A DNA stretch of 64,000 nucleotides from the NCBI GenBank assembly GCA_022820485.1, contig JAJEFJ010000039.1, positions 1 through 64,000 on the forward strand, read 5' to 3'. The stretch is from Candidatus Latescibacterota bacterium (GTDB taxonomy: Bacteria > Latescibacterota > UBA2968 > UBA8231). Below the pieces are notes generated by a model. It was not told the origin of the DNA, did no database searches, and saw nothing but the letters and a program-made list of their open reading frames with translations. Position numbers and translations under genes: made by a program. Positions within the stretch are counted from its first letter, which is position 1. The number at the start of each line of letters is the position of its first letter. This document shows positions 43,094-51,745 of this stretch, piece by piece.

Positions 43094-44307
43094 TGCTTTG
43101 CAATATCAAGCTGATGCACTTCAAGTGCTTTGAGCATTTGGAACTGGATTGTAGACAACTCAATCTTCTCTCCGGTTTGAACGGGATGGGCAAAAGCAGC
43201 GTTATCCAAGCGTTGCTTATGCTCCGACAATCGTTCAAAACTGGAGAATTACTCGCTGGCAGACTGGCCTTGAACGGTGAGCGAGTATCCGTGGGTACAG
43301 GCGCGGATGTACTGTTTGAAGACGCTGAGCACGATGTGTTGGGATTCGCGCTTGAGAGCGACGAAACAGAAACACCATGGGAAATGGAGTTTGATTGCCT
43401 TAGGACTAGTATGGCGGACATTCTGGATTCATCGTCCAGCAAGGCTATGGTAACTAAACGCCAACTGGGCAATTTTGTAAAAAAGCTTCCGGATAAGGAC
43501 CACGAAGAGGTATTCCGAGAGGACGTAGTAACATTTTCATACGTGCCTAGCGAATGGCGTGATACGCCACCGTTTGGTGGAAAGCTCGTTTACGTGAATG
43601 CAGAACGGGTCGGGCCCCGGAAGTTGTACCCAGTCTCCACCGACGTACTGACTAGGCGTGGAGATTTCGGTGAAAGCGGCGAGTACGCGTGGGATTATCT
43701 AGACCGCCATCAAAACGACCTTCTACAGGCAGATGACCCGCGTTGCATTGAAGGAAAAGACCGTCCGCTGCTCGCCATCGTTGACCAGTGGATGCAGGAC
43801 GTGTGCCCCGGTGCTCATCTACATCTTGAAGAGGTGAGAGCTGCTGACGCGGTCATCGCCGGATTTACGTTCGACCGAGAGGGCGATGTGGCTTCCCGCC
43901 GGCATCGTGCGACCAACGTCGGGTTTGGTCTATCGTACGCGCTGCCGGTCATCCTCGCCTTGCTTTCAGAGCCCGGCACACTATGCCTGATCGAAAACCC
44001 AGAAGCTCACCTGCATCCCCGAGGCCAGACCAAACTGGCCGAGTTGGCAGCCCGCGCATCTAAGGCAGGTGTCCAAGTGATCGCTGAAACCCATAGCGAT
44101 CACTTTATGGATGGTGTGAGAATCGCGGTCCGTGATGGTCTTATCAAACCAAAAAACGCCGCATTCCATTACTTTGAGCGCAAAGGCAACCAGACTGTCG
44201 TCACTTCGCCGGAGATAGACTCGGACGGGCGGTTGTCGTCGTGGCCTATCGGGTTCTTCGATCAGCACGACGAGAATCTGGCAAGGCTACTTGCACCAAA
44301 GGAATGA
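43093..44307 (+). CDS. DUF3696-type SMC-like AAA ATPase
   Basis: A 404-aa ABC/SMC-type ATPase. Walker A is LSGLNGMGKSSVIQALLMLRQS near residue 30, the signature region is in VGFGLSYALPVILALL, and Walker B is LCLIENPEAHLHPRGQTKLAEL; the His switch is in VIAETHSDHFMDGVRIAV. The C-terminal region resembles DUF3696 proteins. Such ATPases are sensor or motor parts of defence systems (compare Septu PtuA and OLD-type ATPases). It overlaps DUF262 by one base and is followed after one base by the third gene. Confidence 0.9.
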   Translation: MLCNIKLMHFKCFEHLELDCRQLNLLSGLNGMGKSSVIQALLMLRQSFKTGELLAGRLALNGERVSVGTGADVLFEDAEHDVLGFALESDETETPWEMEFDCLRTSMADILDSSSSKAMVTKRQLGNFVKKLPDKDHEEVFREDVVTFSYVPSEWRDTPPFGGKLVYVNAERVGPRKLYPVSTDVLTRRGDFGESGEYAWDYLDRHQNDLLQADDPRCIEGKDRPLLAIVDQWMQDVCPGAHLHLEEVRAADAVIAGFTFDREGDVASRRHRATNVGFGLSYALPVILALLSEPGTLCLIENPEAHLHPRGQTKLAELAARASKAGVQVIAETHSDHFMDGVRIAVRDGLIKPKNAAFHYFERKGNQTVVTSPEIDSDGRLSSWPIGFFDQHDENLARLLAPKE

Positions 44308-44308
44308 T

Positions 44309-45268
44309 ATGCGCGAGTTAGTACTGAACGACGCCAGTATTGCTGCCGCCGATCAGCGTACTGCTATGGATTGGCTCGCGGATATCGCTAAGGGGATGTC
44401 ATCGCTTGTTGTAAAAAAAGTCGTTCAGAACACATTGCGGACGAGTCGCCCTTTACAGGCGATACATTATCTCGACAATAGCTCGCTTTGGGAGGCAATT
44501 ATTGCACTGAAGCAACGCGGTTTGAGGGAAGAGTATCTATTTCTTATGAGTAGCATTGTCAAGACTCCTCTGACAAACCAACTTGCACAAGGTATCAAGG
44601 ATCGGTTTCTCGCCTGTGAAGGACGGACGTTTCCATCGCCAGCAGGCAATTCCCTCGTCTTATGCGCTATCTCCGATGGAATCGCTGTCAGCTTTCCTTC
44701 TGATCTAATCTGGGATAGCAGCCTAATTAAAGTCGATTTCTACGAACTGAAGGACGACGGAAGTGGCGAGGTAAGTGAGGAAGAAACCTTTGAAGAGATC
44801 GACAATCTCGCACGCTCCAATCACGCTCCTCCAATATACGAACGCCATCGACGGAGTCTTCGCGGTCAAATCACTAGTTATGTGGAATTGTGGAATAATA
44901 GAGAACAGGCATTTCCGAACCTCCTATTCGGGCCGGACGTGGAGGATCATCTTAAGAAACTGAATACCAGCAATTTAGGATCTATCGTCAGAAAGTTAGC
45001 GAATCTCAATGCTGCGGCGGCCGAGTGGCCCAATGTTGGAGGCAGCGCACCTCCGTGGAAGGCCAGAGAAGTAGTCAACGAAAGCGAATCATTGCAGAAC
45101 AACCCGAAGTTACGGGAACGACGTCGATTCAAATCTCACGACGGCACACGCCAACTATTTCTGTGGCACGCCCGCTTCAGCGATTCTGGCCGAATTCATC
45201 TCCGTTTCGATCCAAGTTCGCACGAAATCGAAATCGGCTACATTGGGCCACACTTACCGCTCTCCTAA
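44309..45268 (+). CDS. Unknown third component of the DUF262-ATPase cassette
   Basis: A 319-aa protein I cannot assign to a named family. It begins at ATG 44309, one base after the ATPase stop (TGATATG); the track start at 44291 lies inside the ATPase gene. The N-terminal half is helical with a charged linker; the C-terminal 45 residues (HDGTRQLFLWHARFSDSGRIHLRFDPSSHEIEIGYIGPHL) have an alternating pattern that could be a RelE-like toxin fold, a guess from pattern only. Same strand, tight spacing and low GC tie it to DUF262 and the ATPase. It may be the effector. Its stop overlaps that of the convergent sulfatase. Confidence 0.7.
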   Translation: MRELVLNDASIAAADQRTAMDWLADIAKGMSSLVVKKVVQNTLRTSRPLQAIHYLDNSSLWEAIIALKQRGLREEYLFLMSSIVKTPLTNQLAQGIKDRFLACEGRTFPSPAGNSLVLCAISDGIAVSFPSDLIWDSSLIKVDFYELKDDGSGEVSEEETFEEIDNLARSNHAPPIYERHRRSLRGQITSYVELWNNREQAFPNLLFGPDVEDHLKKLNTSNLGSIVRKLANLNAAAAEWPNVGGSAPPWKAREVVNESESLQNNPKLRERRRFKSHDGTRQLFLWHARFSDSGRIHLRFDPSSHEIEIGYIGPHLPLS

Positions 45269-46731
45269 TCCGCCTTGTGTGGATAGACCCGTTCCCACCC
45301 CGCCGCACCGAACTCCTTGTCGGCCCACAGAGAGATGCTTTCGGAAGAGTACACCACATTGTAGTCGTGCGAGGCCTGTACAGAGCGCATGATCTCGCGC
45401 CACAGCGCGGCGTCTAAGTGCCGGTATTCAGCCGCGTGCGCTGCGGATTCGACGAGATTGTGCTGTTCTTGGGGATCTTCCTGCAAATCGAAAAGTCCGG
45501 CCGCGCCATTGCCGTACTTCACTAACTTGTGCCGCCCGTCGTAAGCCATCCAGCCTGATTGCAAGCCGCCGATGAGCATGTCGCGCGGAGAATCGCCAGC
45601 CAAGCCCAAGCCGGGCAGCGGTCTAGCGTCCATGTACTCCGGCACGCCGTGACCAGACGCGGCTAGCAGGGTAGCGGTAACGTCCGTGAGGCAAACCAAA
45701 TCATCGCGCACCTCACCGGCAGCACCGCCCGGCTGGCGCACCAGCATGGGCACGTGGCAGCTACCCTCGTAGAAGTTGCCCTTGGCGTTTACGCCGTGAT
45801 CCCCAACCAAGTCGCCGTGGTCCGAGGCGAAGATGACGAGGGTGTTGTCGAGACGGCCGCTTTCCTCCAAGGCCGCGAGGATTTGGCCGACCTCGTGGTC
45901 TATCTGCAAGATGAGGGCCGAATAGTGGGTGCGCACCGTGCGCTTCTGCTCCTCGGTGTAGGGACCTTCGGTCTCTGGAGTCCATATCGGCGCACCCGGC
46001 CGAGGCCGGGGGTGGATGCCCTCGCGGACATCGCGGTGGATCGGGTCGCCGGGGGCGGGATCGGGAATTTTATCGACATCTACTTTGGCCAGAAATTCCG
46101 GCGTGGGGTCGTAGGGGTCGTGCGGGCCGGGGAAGCCCACCATGCAGGCGAAGGGCCGCTCGTCGTCGTACTCGCGAATGAAGCGCGCCGCCTCTTCGCC
46201 GACGAAGTAATCCCAGTAGCAATCCCAGGGCAAAAGCGAAACGCAAGCGCCGCGATGCTCGTCGTATCCTTCGTGCTCCTTGCCCATGTACTTGCGATGG
46301 CCGCGCTGTTGCAGATAGTGCCAGTAGTCGTCCTGAATGTTGACCCACACCTTGTCCTCGCAGGTGATGCGATGTTGGAAACCAAAGGAGGCGTCCCAAG
46401 GATAGAAGTGCATCTTGCCGATGGCCGAGGTGAGATAGCCATGATCGGTCAACATCTCCGCCCAAGTGCGGATGCCGCACGCAGCGTGATCCGGTCGCAG
46501 GTGGTTGCCGTTGGTCAGCACGTGGTTGCGCCAAGCGTTGAGGCCAGTCAGCAGTGAACAACGCGCCGGTACGCAGACCGGATGCAAGCTGTAGGCTTGG
46601 TCGTAGCGGATGCCCTCGGCGGCAATGCGGTCGATGTTGGGAGTGGAAATGTGCGGGGCACCGTAACAACTGAGAAAGTCGTGGCGCATCTGGTCGGGCA
46701 TGATGAACAACAAATTGGGTCGGTCGCTCAT
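45265..46731 (-). CDS. Sulfatase (alkaline-phosphatase superfamily)
   Basis: A 488-aa type I sulfatase. The formylglycine motif is CVPARCSLLTG (C-x-P-x-R), and metal ligands are visible in NLLFIMPDQMRHD and FASDHGDLVGDHG. No signal peptide is seen, so the enzyme appears cytoplasmic. Activation needs an FGE or anSME enzyme, not present in the window. The neighbouring PhyH gene upstream is 16 bases away on the same strand and may share its transcript. Substrate is unknown. It converges with the defence cassette with a 4-bp overlap of stops. Confidence 0.92.
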   Translation of the reverse strand: MSDRPNLLFIMPDQMRHDFLSCYGAPHISTPNIDRIAAEGIRYDQAYSLHPVCVPARCSLLTGLNAWRNHVLTNGNHLRPDHAACGIRTWAEMLTDHGYLTSAIGKMHFYPWDASFGFQHRITCEDKVWVNIQDDYWHYLQQRGHRKYMGKEHEGYDEHRGACVSLLPWDCYWDYFVGEEAARFIREYDDERPFACMVGFPGPHDPYDPTPEFLAKVDVDKIPDPAPGDPIHRDVREGIHPRPRPGAPIWTPETEGPYTEEQKRTVRTHYSALILQIDHEVGQILAALEESGRLDNTLVIFASDHGDLVGDHGVNAKGNFYEGSCHVPMLVRQPGGAAGEVRDDLVCLTDVTATLLAASGHGVPEYMDARPLPGLGLAGDSPRDMLIGGLQSGWMAYDGRHKLVKYGNGAAGLFDLQEDPQEQHNLVESAAHAAEYRHLDAALWREIMRSVQASHDYNVVYSSESISLWADKEFGAAGWERVYPHKAD

Positions 46732-46747
46732 GGGTCTATTCCATTCG

Positions 46748-47671
46748 TTAGGGTGTTTTCGCGCCCGCCCGCGCTTCGGCCCAAGCGCGCAGCGGCACGT
46801 CAGCGGTGTCTTTGGTCAGCCAATACTGGGACGACGGCGCAACATCTGGGTCTTTCCCCAGCGGATTACCACCGCTGGGCAGGGCACCCAAAAGCTGCTG
46901 GCGAATCGGCGAGCAGCGCGCTAGTAGCGCCGGATCCTGCTGAATGTAGTCGGTCGGGCGCAGCCAGCGATAGTGGTAGCCCACGTGCATGATCTTGCGC
47001 GTCCGCGGCGACTGATTGGGGCCAACGCAATGCCACGTTGCCGTGCGCCACAGCACGGCCGAGCCGGCCGGCAGCCGCAGTTCCAGCGTCTGTTCCGCCG
47101 GCACCTGATGCTTCATGTCGCGTAGCTCTTGGGGACATCGCTTGTAGCTGCCCGGCACCAGCCACAAGTTGCCGCAATTGGATTCGGTCATGTCGAAGAG
47201 GACGTAGAAGACCTTGAGCTCCATAAACGGCAAGCGCCCATCGAGCGAAGGCCCGACAAAAAGCTCGGGACTGGCCAAGTCGGGATGCCACACGACATTG
47301 CGATAGCCAGCCTCCTGGTCGGCCCCCCGTCCGCTGCCCACAGCCCCGGGCTGCATGTCGCGCGGGTACGGCGGGCGATAGTCGAGATGCGTCGTGCGGA
47401 TCTGGATATTCCAGCCGATCGCATCGACCACCAGCGGCAGCATCCGCGGATGATCCACTAAGTCGAGAAAGGCGTCGTGCTGCGCCAGAGCGTTGCGCAC
47501 TTGGAAATGCGTCTCTGCCGCCAAGCCCTGTTCCTTTTGAATGCGTGTGACCACTTCATCGGCGGCTAACGAGAGCCGGGCCAGTTCCGCAGACGTTAGA
47601 AAGTGTTCGAGGACGATAAAGCCTTGCTCGGAAAAGTCGCGTTCTTGCTCGCGGGTCATTGCTATCGACAT
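46748..47671 (-). CDS. Phytanoyl-CoA dioxygenase (PhyH) family protein
   Basis: A 307-aa Fe(II)/2-oxoglutarate oxygenase with HPD in NVVWHPDLASPE as the iron HxD pair and the distal His in TATWHCVGPN; R in RTRKIMHVGYHYRW is the likely 2-oxoglutarate ligand. N-terminal MTREQERDFSEQGFIVLEHFL is typical. Located between murD and the sulfatase on the minus strand, 63 bases after murD. Substrate unknown. Confidence 0.88.
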   Translation of the reverse strand: MSIAMTREQERDFSEQGFIVLEHFLTSAELARLSLAADEVVTRIQKEQGLAAETHFQVRNALAQHDAFLDLVDHPRMLPLVVDAIGWNIQIRTTHLDYRPPYPRDMQPGAVGSGRGADQEAGYRNVVWHPDLASPELFVGPSLDGRLPFMELKVFYVLFDMTESNCGNLWLVPGSYKRCPQELRDMKHQVPAEQTLELRLPAGSAVLWRTATWHCVGPNQSPRTRKIMHVGYHYRWLRPTDYIQQDPALLARCSPIRQQLLGALPSGGNPLGKDPDVAPSSQYWLTKDTADVPLRAWAEARAGAKTP

Positions 47672-47734
47672 TTTCGTCTCTTGGTGGACCAGGTGAGGGG
47701 CATCGACAAACGAAAGTAAAAAAGATCGGGCGAC

Positions 47735-49129
47735 TCATACAACGCTAGGGGCGCAGACCAGCCGCTTGAACAGGTCGCCGCGCTCGGCGTAACTGGCAAA
47801 CTGATCGAAGCTGGCGCAGGCCGGCGAAAGCAGTACCACGTCGCCAGTTTGCGCCAAGCGGCGGGCAGCGTCCAAGGCTTGAGGTAGGTCGCGGCAGCAG
47901 TAGATAATCCCACCAGCACCCGCCTGCTGTACAGCGGCGGCAATGCGCGGGGCTTCTTGGCCGATGAGCAGCACAGCGCGGATATGACCAGCGGCAATAG
48001 CGGTGCCCAAGGCGCTAAAGTCGGCCCCTTTTGAAGCGCCACCCGCAATCAGCAGCACGGGCGCGTCAAAGGCGCGGATGGCAGCACAAGTCGCATCAAC
48101 GGTCGTGGCCAGTGAATCGTTGTAATAGGTAACGCCGTCGCGCTCGGCGACGTATTCGAGGCGGTGGGGAAGGCTCGCAAAGGAGCGAATGGCCTCGGCG
48201 AAATGGGTCGCTGGCGCACCAAAAGCCAACGCACCGGCGACAGCAGCAGCGGCGTTGCTCCAGTTGTGTTGGCCCCGGAGAGACAGGTCGGCCACCGGAC
48301 AAATGGCTATTGGTTGCGCCCCAGGGCAACAGGCCCACAACTGGCCGTCGGCAATCCACGCGCCCGGAATGCTCGGACCAGTTGTGCTAAAGGTCCAAAG
48401 GGCAGCTAAACTCTCGTCAGCAAAGGTCCGGGCCGTAGGACAATCCCGATTGACAACGAGAATATCACCGGTCGTTTGGTAGCGGCAGATGGATTTTTTA
48501 GCAGCGACGTACTCAGCGCGGTCGGCGTGATAGTCGAGATGGTCCTCGGTGACGGAAAGAACCACGGCGATATGCGGGCTTTGGTCGAAGTCTTGCAATT
48601 GGAAGCTAGACAGTTCTAAGACGACCCGATCGGTCGGCTGCAACTCGTCAATGAATTCGAGCGGCGGCCGGCCGATGTTGCCGCCGCTGAATATCCGCAC
48701 CGACGGGTCGGTTGCCAGCAAGGCGTGCAGTAGTGCAGTCGTAGTGCCCTTGCCCTTAGTGCCGGTAATGCCAAGCACGGGCGCAGGACATAGCTGCAAA
48801 AAGAGCTGCGTCTGGCTCGACACCTCAACGCCGCAACGTCGCGCCGCACACAGGCGCGGGTCCAGCGCCGGCAGGCCCGGCGTACGGAACAGCAGATCGA
48901 AGTCGGTCAGGTCGTCGAGATAGCCTTCGCCGATGCGCCATTGTTGCACGCCCTCCACTGGCGTGGCCGGGTCGCGAACATCGCACACGGCAAAGGGAAT
49001 CTGGCGCGCGTGGAGAAAGCGGGCCAGTGCGCGGTTCTCCACGCCGAGGCCGAGCAGGGCAATGCGCCGCTGGTGCAGATGTTGGGTCGCGCTTGACTCT
49101 TTGGGGCCGGAGGATTTTTTTAGCGCCAT
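47735..49129 (-). CDS. murD: UDP-N-acetylmuramoylalanine--D-glutamate ligase MurD
   Basis: Adds D-Glu to UDP-MurNAc-L-Ala in the cytoplasm. The 464-aa protein shows the N-terminal Rossmann domain (IALLGLGVENRALARFL), the ATP-binding loop GITGTKGKGTTTALLHALL, the central-domain SVTEDHLDYH, GQHNWSNAAAAVAGAL, and the C-terminal YYNDSLATTVDATCAAI and LLSPACASFDQFASYAERGDLFKRLV, all MurD-specific. ATG 49129 gives a normal length; the 32-residue track extension crosses the promoter region shared with the divergent lectin-like gene. No other mur gene is adjacent. Confidence 0.93.
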   Translation of the reverse strand: MALKKSSGPKESSATQHLHQRRIALLGLGVENRALARFLHARQIPFAVCDVRDPATPVEGVQQWRIGEGYLDDLTDFDLLFRTPGLPALDPRLCAARRCGVEVSSQTQLFLQLCPAPVLGITGTKGKGTTTALLHALLATDPSVRIFSGGNIGRPPLEFIDELQPTDRVVLELSSFQLQDFDQSPHIAVVLSVTEDHLDYHADRAEYVAAKKSICRYQTTGDILVVNRDCPTARTFADESLAALWTFSTTGPSIPGAWIADGQLWACCPGAQPIAICPVADLSLRGQHNWSNAAAAVAGALAFGAPATHFAEAIRSFASLPHRLEYVAERDGVTYYNDSLATTVDATCAAIRAFDAPVLLIAGGASKGADFSALGTAIAAGHIRAVLLIGQEAPRIAAAVQQAGAGGIIYCCRDLPQALDAARRLAQTGDVVLLSPACASFDQFASYAERGDLFKRLVCAPSVV

Positions 49130-49177
49130 TGAATTCGCAATACGCGCTTTAATTAAATTAGATAGCGAGAAGGTGCT

Positions 49178-49555
49178 GTGGCTGTAACAATTATGCGTAC
49201 GGTGCGGCCTAGTCCGCAATGGCAAGACAGCTTGATCCGGCTAGAGAGCGGCCAGCGGGTCGTCATCGACGCCGAGGAAACTTGGTCGCCAGACATGCGC
49301 AACCAAATCGCCTGGTGTGGTGCCGATGGCTTGTACAACTTGCCGGCTGGCGAGGGGTATCTCCTGCCGGGGGCCAATGTCGGCGCACTCATAGCCCGTA
49401 TCGGCGACGACGGGCCGACCTTTGCCGTGGGCAGCCGCTGCGACTTTATCGCCGACCGCGCGGGCCTCCTGAATTTGGCCATGAACGAAAACCCGAGCCT
49501 CAACAACCAAGCCGGCAAAATCGTCGCCCAAATCATCGTCTTCAGCCAACCATGA
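49178..49555 (+). CDS. LecA/PA-IL-like lectin-fold protein
   Basis: A 125-aa protein resembling the PA-IL (LecA) galactose-lectin family: RLESGQRVVIDAEETWSPD, GLYNLPAGEGYLLPGANVGALIARIGDDGPTFAVGSRCDF and the C-terminal GLLNLAMNENPSLNNQAGKIVAQII, where LecA proteins have the calcium/sugar site near NDNPGxYxNNSG; here NENPSLNNQAG is similar. GTG 49178 has GAAGG five bases upstream and is preferred to ATG 49193. No signal peptide. First gene of a long plus-strand run; its stop overlaps the kinase-like gene by 4 bp. Sugar binding is inferred. Confidence 0.7.
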   Translation: MAVTIMRTVRPSPQWQDSLIRLESGQRVVIDAEETWSPDMRNQIAWCGADGLYNLPAGEGYLLPGANVGALIARIGDDGPTFAVGSRCDFIADRAGLLNLAMNENPSLNNQAGKIVAQIIVFSQP

Positions 49556-50589
49556 GCCTCGCCGACAGCGCGGCGACCGCAGCCTACGTGCGCGCGGGTC
49601 ATCCACCTGTCCGCGCGATCGCTCCGCTCGCCGAAGGAGTCTGGCGCATCAAGGACGCAGACGGCCGCAAGGTCGTGGTCAAGCACCAACTCTTCGGCAG
49701 GCTAACGCAGGGCACGGCTTACGACCTGTTGGAGGTCGAGCGCGACGTGCTAGGCATACTGCACAGAACGGGTTGTCCGGTGCCGGTCGTGCTAGGTATC
49801 GATCGGGAAGCCCACTGCATCTTCTTGCAATGGGTCGGCGATCGCACCCTCGACGACGCCATTCAGGACGGAGACCGTGCGGCGACGATACAGGCCATAC
49901 GCGGGCTGTGCGCCATTGAGCGCGTGTTCTCTCAACGCACCGACCAATTAGAACCGAGGGTAGTGCCGAGCGCCAATCGCGCAGCCCTCGCCGCCGCCTG
50001 GGACGAAGCAGGAGCGCGGGCGCACGCCGGCATCGAACAGCTCTGCCGCCGTCTCCAGCAGTCCTTAGACGCTGGGATACAGCCACTGCTCGAAACCATG
50101 CACGATTGGCTAGCGGCGCGGCCAGCCGCGTTGGGAAGCGTAGATTACAACGCGCGCAACGCAATCGTCGCGCCGAAGGGCACGCGCGTTTACTTCCTCG
50201 AATTTGCCAAAATTGGTTGGGACTGGACGGAAAGGCGCTTGACGCAGTATAATACTAGTATGGGTAGCGGGCGGCAGGACGGGCGCATGCGCTCGCTACT
50301 GGACGCATCCGCAGCGCGTTTGTACGCCGAGGAATCCGGGCGCAGCGACGGTGCGCGGGCACTCGATTATCACCGCATCTTTTTTCTTTTAAACAGCGCG
50401 GCCCTGTTGTGCTCGGCTCTCGACGGCGAGCCGTACGCACTGGCCCTGCGCCAACACTGGAAAAGGCCCCATGCGCGGCTGCGGCAATGCGCGGCCATGT
50501 TGGCCCAGGGCCTGAGCACAGACCCAAGTGCGACCGAGTTCAGAAGCCGGTTGCAGTTTTGTTCGTCACCACGCGGAGGTACTCTATGA
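49552..50589 (+). CDS. APH-like phosphotransferase with altered catalytic loop
   Basis: A 345-aa protein of the aminoglycoside-phosphotransferase/choline kinase fold. Lys in RKVVVKHQLFG may bind ATP; the catalytic loop reads LGSVDYNARNAIV, keeping the D-x4-N spacing of H-x-D-x4-N but with Ser for His. The DFG-equivalent is YFLEFAKIGWDW, where the usual Asp is Glu. Activity is therefore uncertain. I start at ATG 49552 overlapping the lectin stop (ATGA); the track start at 49219 is frame-open sequence over the lectin gene. Its own stop overlaps the DUF5069 selenoprotein start. Confidence 0.72.
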   Translation: MSLADSAATAAYVRAGHPPVRAIAPLAEGVWRIKDADGRKVVVKHQLFGRLTQGTAYDLLEVERDVLGILHRTGCPVPVVLGIDREAHCIFLQWVGDRTLDDAIQDGDRAATIQAIRGLCAIERVFSQRTDQLEPRVVPSANRAALAAAWDEAGARAHAGIEQLCRRLQQSLDAGIQPLLETMHDWLAARPAALGSVDYNARNAIVAPKGTRVYFLEFAKIGWDWTERRLTQYNTSMGSGRQDGRMRSLLDASAARLYAEESGRSDGARALDYHRIFFLLNSAALLCSALDGEPYALALRQHWKRPHARLRQCAAMLAQGLSTDPSATEFRSRLQFCSSPRGGTL

Positions 50590-50852
50590 GCGAGTGGAAC
50601 ACTCTCGACTTTAAGCCCCGAGCCCGGGGTATGATCATCGGCGACATCCCCTGGCTGGCGCGCATAGCCGACAAGGCGCGGGCGCACCAACAGCAACGCA
50701 TCGGCGACTACGTATTTCCCTGACCGGCCGACAAGCACTTCCTGGAGGAAGTGGAGCTAACAGCCGAAGCATTCGAGGAGATGGTAGCCTCGTCCGCAGA
50801 CGACGATGCCCTGATCGAGAAGATGAAAGCGCACTTGGCCAGAAAGCACTAG
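50586..50852 (+). CDS. DUF5069-family selenoprotein (in-frame UGA)
   Basis: Begins at ATG 50586, overlapping the kinase-like stop (ATGA) with a strong GGAGG six bases upstream. The frame reads MSEWNTLDFKPRARGMIIGDIPWLARIADKARAH, then IGDYVFP, TGA at 50721-50723, then PADKHFLEEVELTAEAFEEM and ends at TAG 50852 (88 residues). DUF5069 proteins as I know them have a conserved Y-x-Y-P-C-P-x-D at this place, so the TGA replaces the conserved Cys (residue 46). A perfect stem-loop with SECIS-like spacing follows. Family function is unknown; Sec at the only conserved Cys argues for a redox or nucleophilic role. Alternative: nonsense mutation. It sits two bases before an FNR-like reductase gene, a possible electron donor. 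Confidence 0.82.
50736..50753 (+). promoter_or_regulatory. Bacterial SECIS-like stem-loop
   Basis: CACTTCC, loop TGGA, GGAAGTG: perfect 7-bp stem, apical loop starting 19 bases after the UGA at 50721-50723, with G at the second loop position. This meets the bacterial SECIS distance and loop rules. Confidence 0.75.
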
Positions 50853-50853
50853 T

Positions 50854-51741
50854 ATGAGCACCTCAGCACAAACGACGCGCCCGCCAAGGCGGAGAGTCCG
50901 AGAGATGGAGGTAGAGGTCGTCCACGTGCGCCGCGATACCCCAGATACCACCACGCTCTTTATGTCGGCTGGCGAAGAACCGATCGAATACGAGGCCGGC
51001 CACTTCTGCACCATTGATCCGCATCAGTTCGGCGAATTGGAGCACTTCACCGCCTATTTAGAAGATCAAAAGGGACAGCGGGAAAAGCCGCGAGCCTATT
51101 CCATGGCTTCTGCGCCTCACGAAGAACACCTCGCCATCACCATCAAAGAAGAGCGCTACGAGAGCGGTGAGACGCCGTACCCGCCGCTTTTGTCGCCACT
51201 GTTGACGTACTACATCCAAGAGGGCCGGCGGCTGGTCATCAGCGGTTTTACCGGCGCGTACACCTTTCCCGCCGATGTCTGCGAGCGCGCCGAGCACATT
51301 GTCCACGTATGCGCTGGCAGCGGCATCGTGCCCAACAGGAGCTTGATCAAGGAAAGCCTGCATCGCGGCGACCCGCTCCGGCACACCTTGCTGTTTAGCA
51401 ACAAGACGCGTGGCGACGTCATTTACTTTGAGGAATTCGAGGAGTTGCGGGATCAGTACCCCGACCAACTCGACGTGATCCACTGCATCACCCGCGAAGA
51501 CCCAAGCGGCATTCGCGGTGCCCGCAGCGGACGCATCTCCGAGGAACTCTTGCGCGGAGTCGCGCCCGACCCCTCCAAGGTGATGGCCTATAGCTGCGGC
51601 CCGGGCATTACTCCTTACGAGCGCCGGGCGGCCCGGGCCAAGGGCGAGACTCCCGAGCCGCGCTTCGTCGAAAACATGGTCGCGCTCTTGCAGGAGCACG
51701 GGTTGGACAAAAAGCAGATCCGGCAGGAAAGCTGGGGATGA
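50854..51741 (+). CDS. FNR-like FAD/NAD(P) oxidoreductase
   Basis: A 295-aa flavoreductase of the ferredoxin-NADP reductase superfamily. The FAD motif RAYSMASAP (RxYS) is at about residue 85, the NAD-binding GSGIVP lies in HVCAGSGIVPNRSLI, and YSCGPG near the C-terminus completes the fold. No [2Fe-2S] domain is attached, so it needs a separate partner. It starts two bases after the DUF5069 selenoprotein stop and may supply electrons to it; this is inference from position. Confidence 0.87.
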   Translation: MSTSAQTTRPPRRRVREMEVEVVHVRRDTPDTTTLFMSAGEEPIEYEAGHFCTIDPHQFGELEHFTAYLEDQKGQREKPRAYSMASAPHEEHLAITIKEERYESGETPYPPLLSPLLTYYIQEGRRLVISGFTGAYTFPADVCERAEHIVHVCAGSGIVPNRSLIKESLHRGDPLRHTLLFSNKTRGDVIYFEEFEELRDQYPDQLDVIHCITREDPSGIRGARSGRISEELLRGVAPDPSKVMAYSCGPGITPYERRAARAKGETPEPRFVENMVALLQEHGLDKKQIRQESWG

Positions 51742-51745
51742 ATGA

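Noticed and set aside
49219-49551. N-terminal extension of the APH-like protein
   Set aside because: Arg/Pro-rich out-of-frame translation of the lectin-like gene; the real ATG overlaps the lectin stop.
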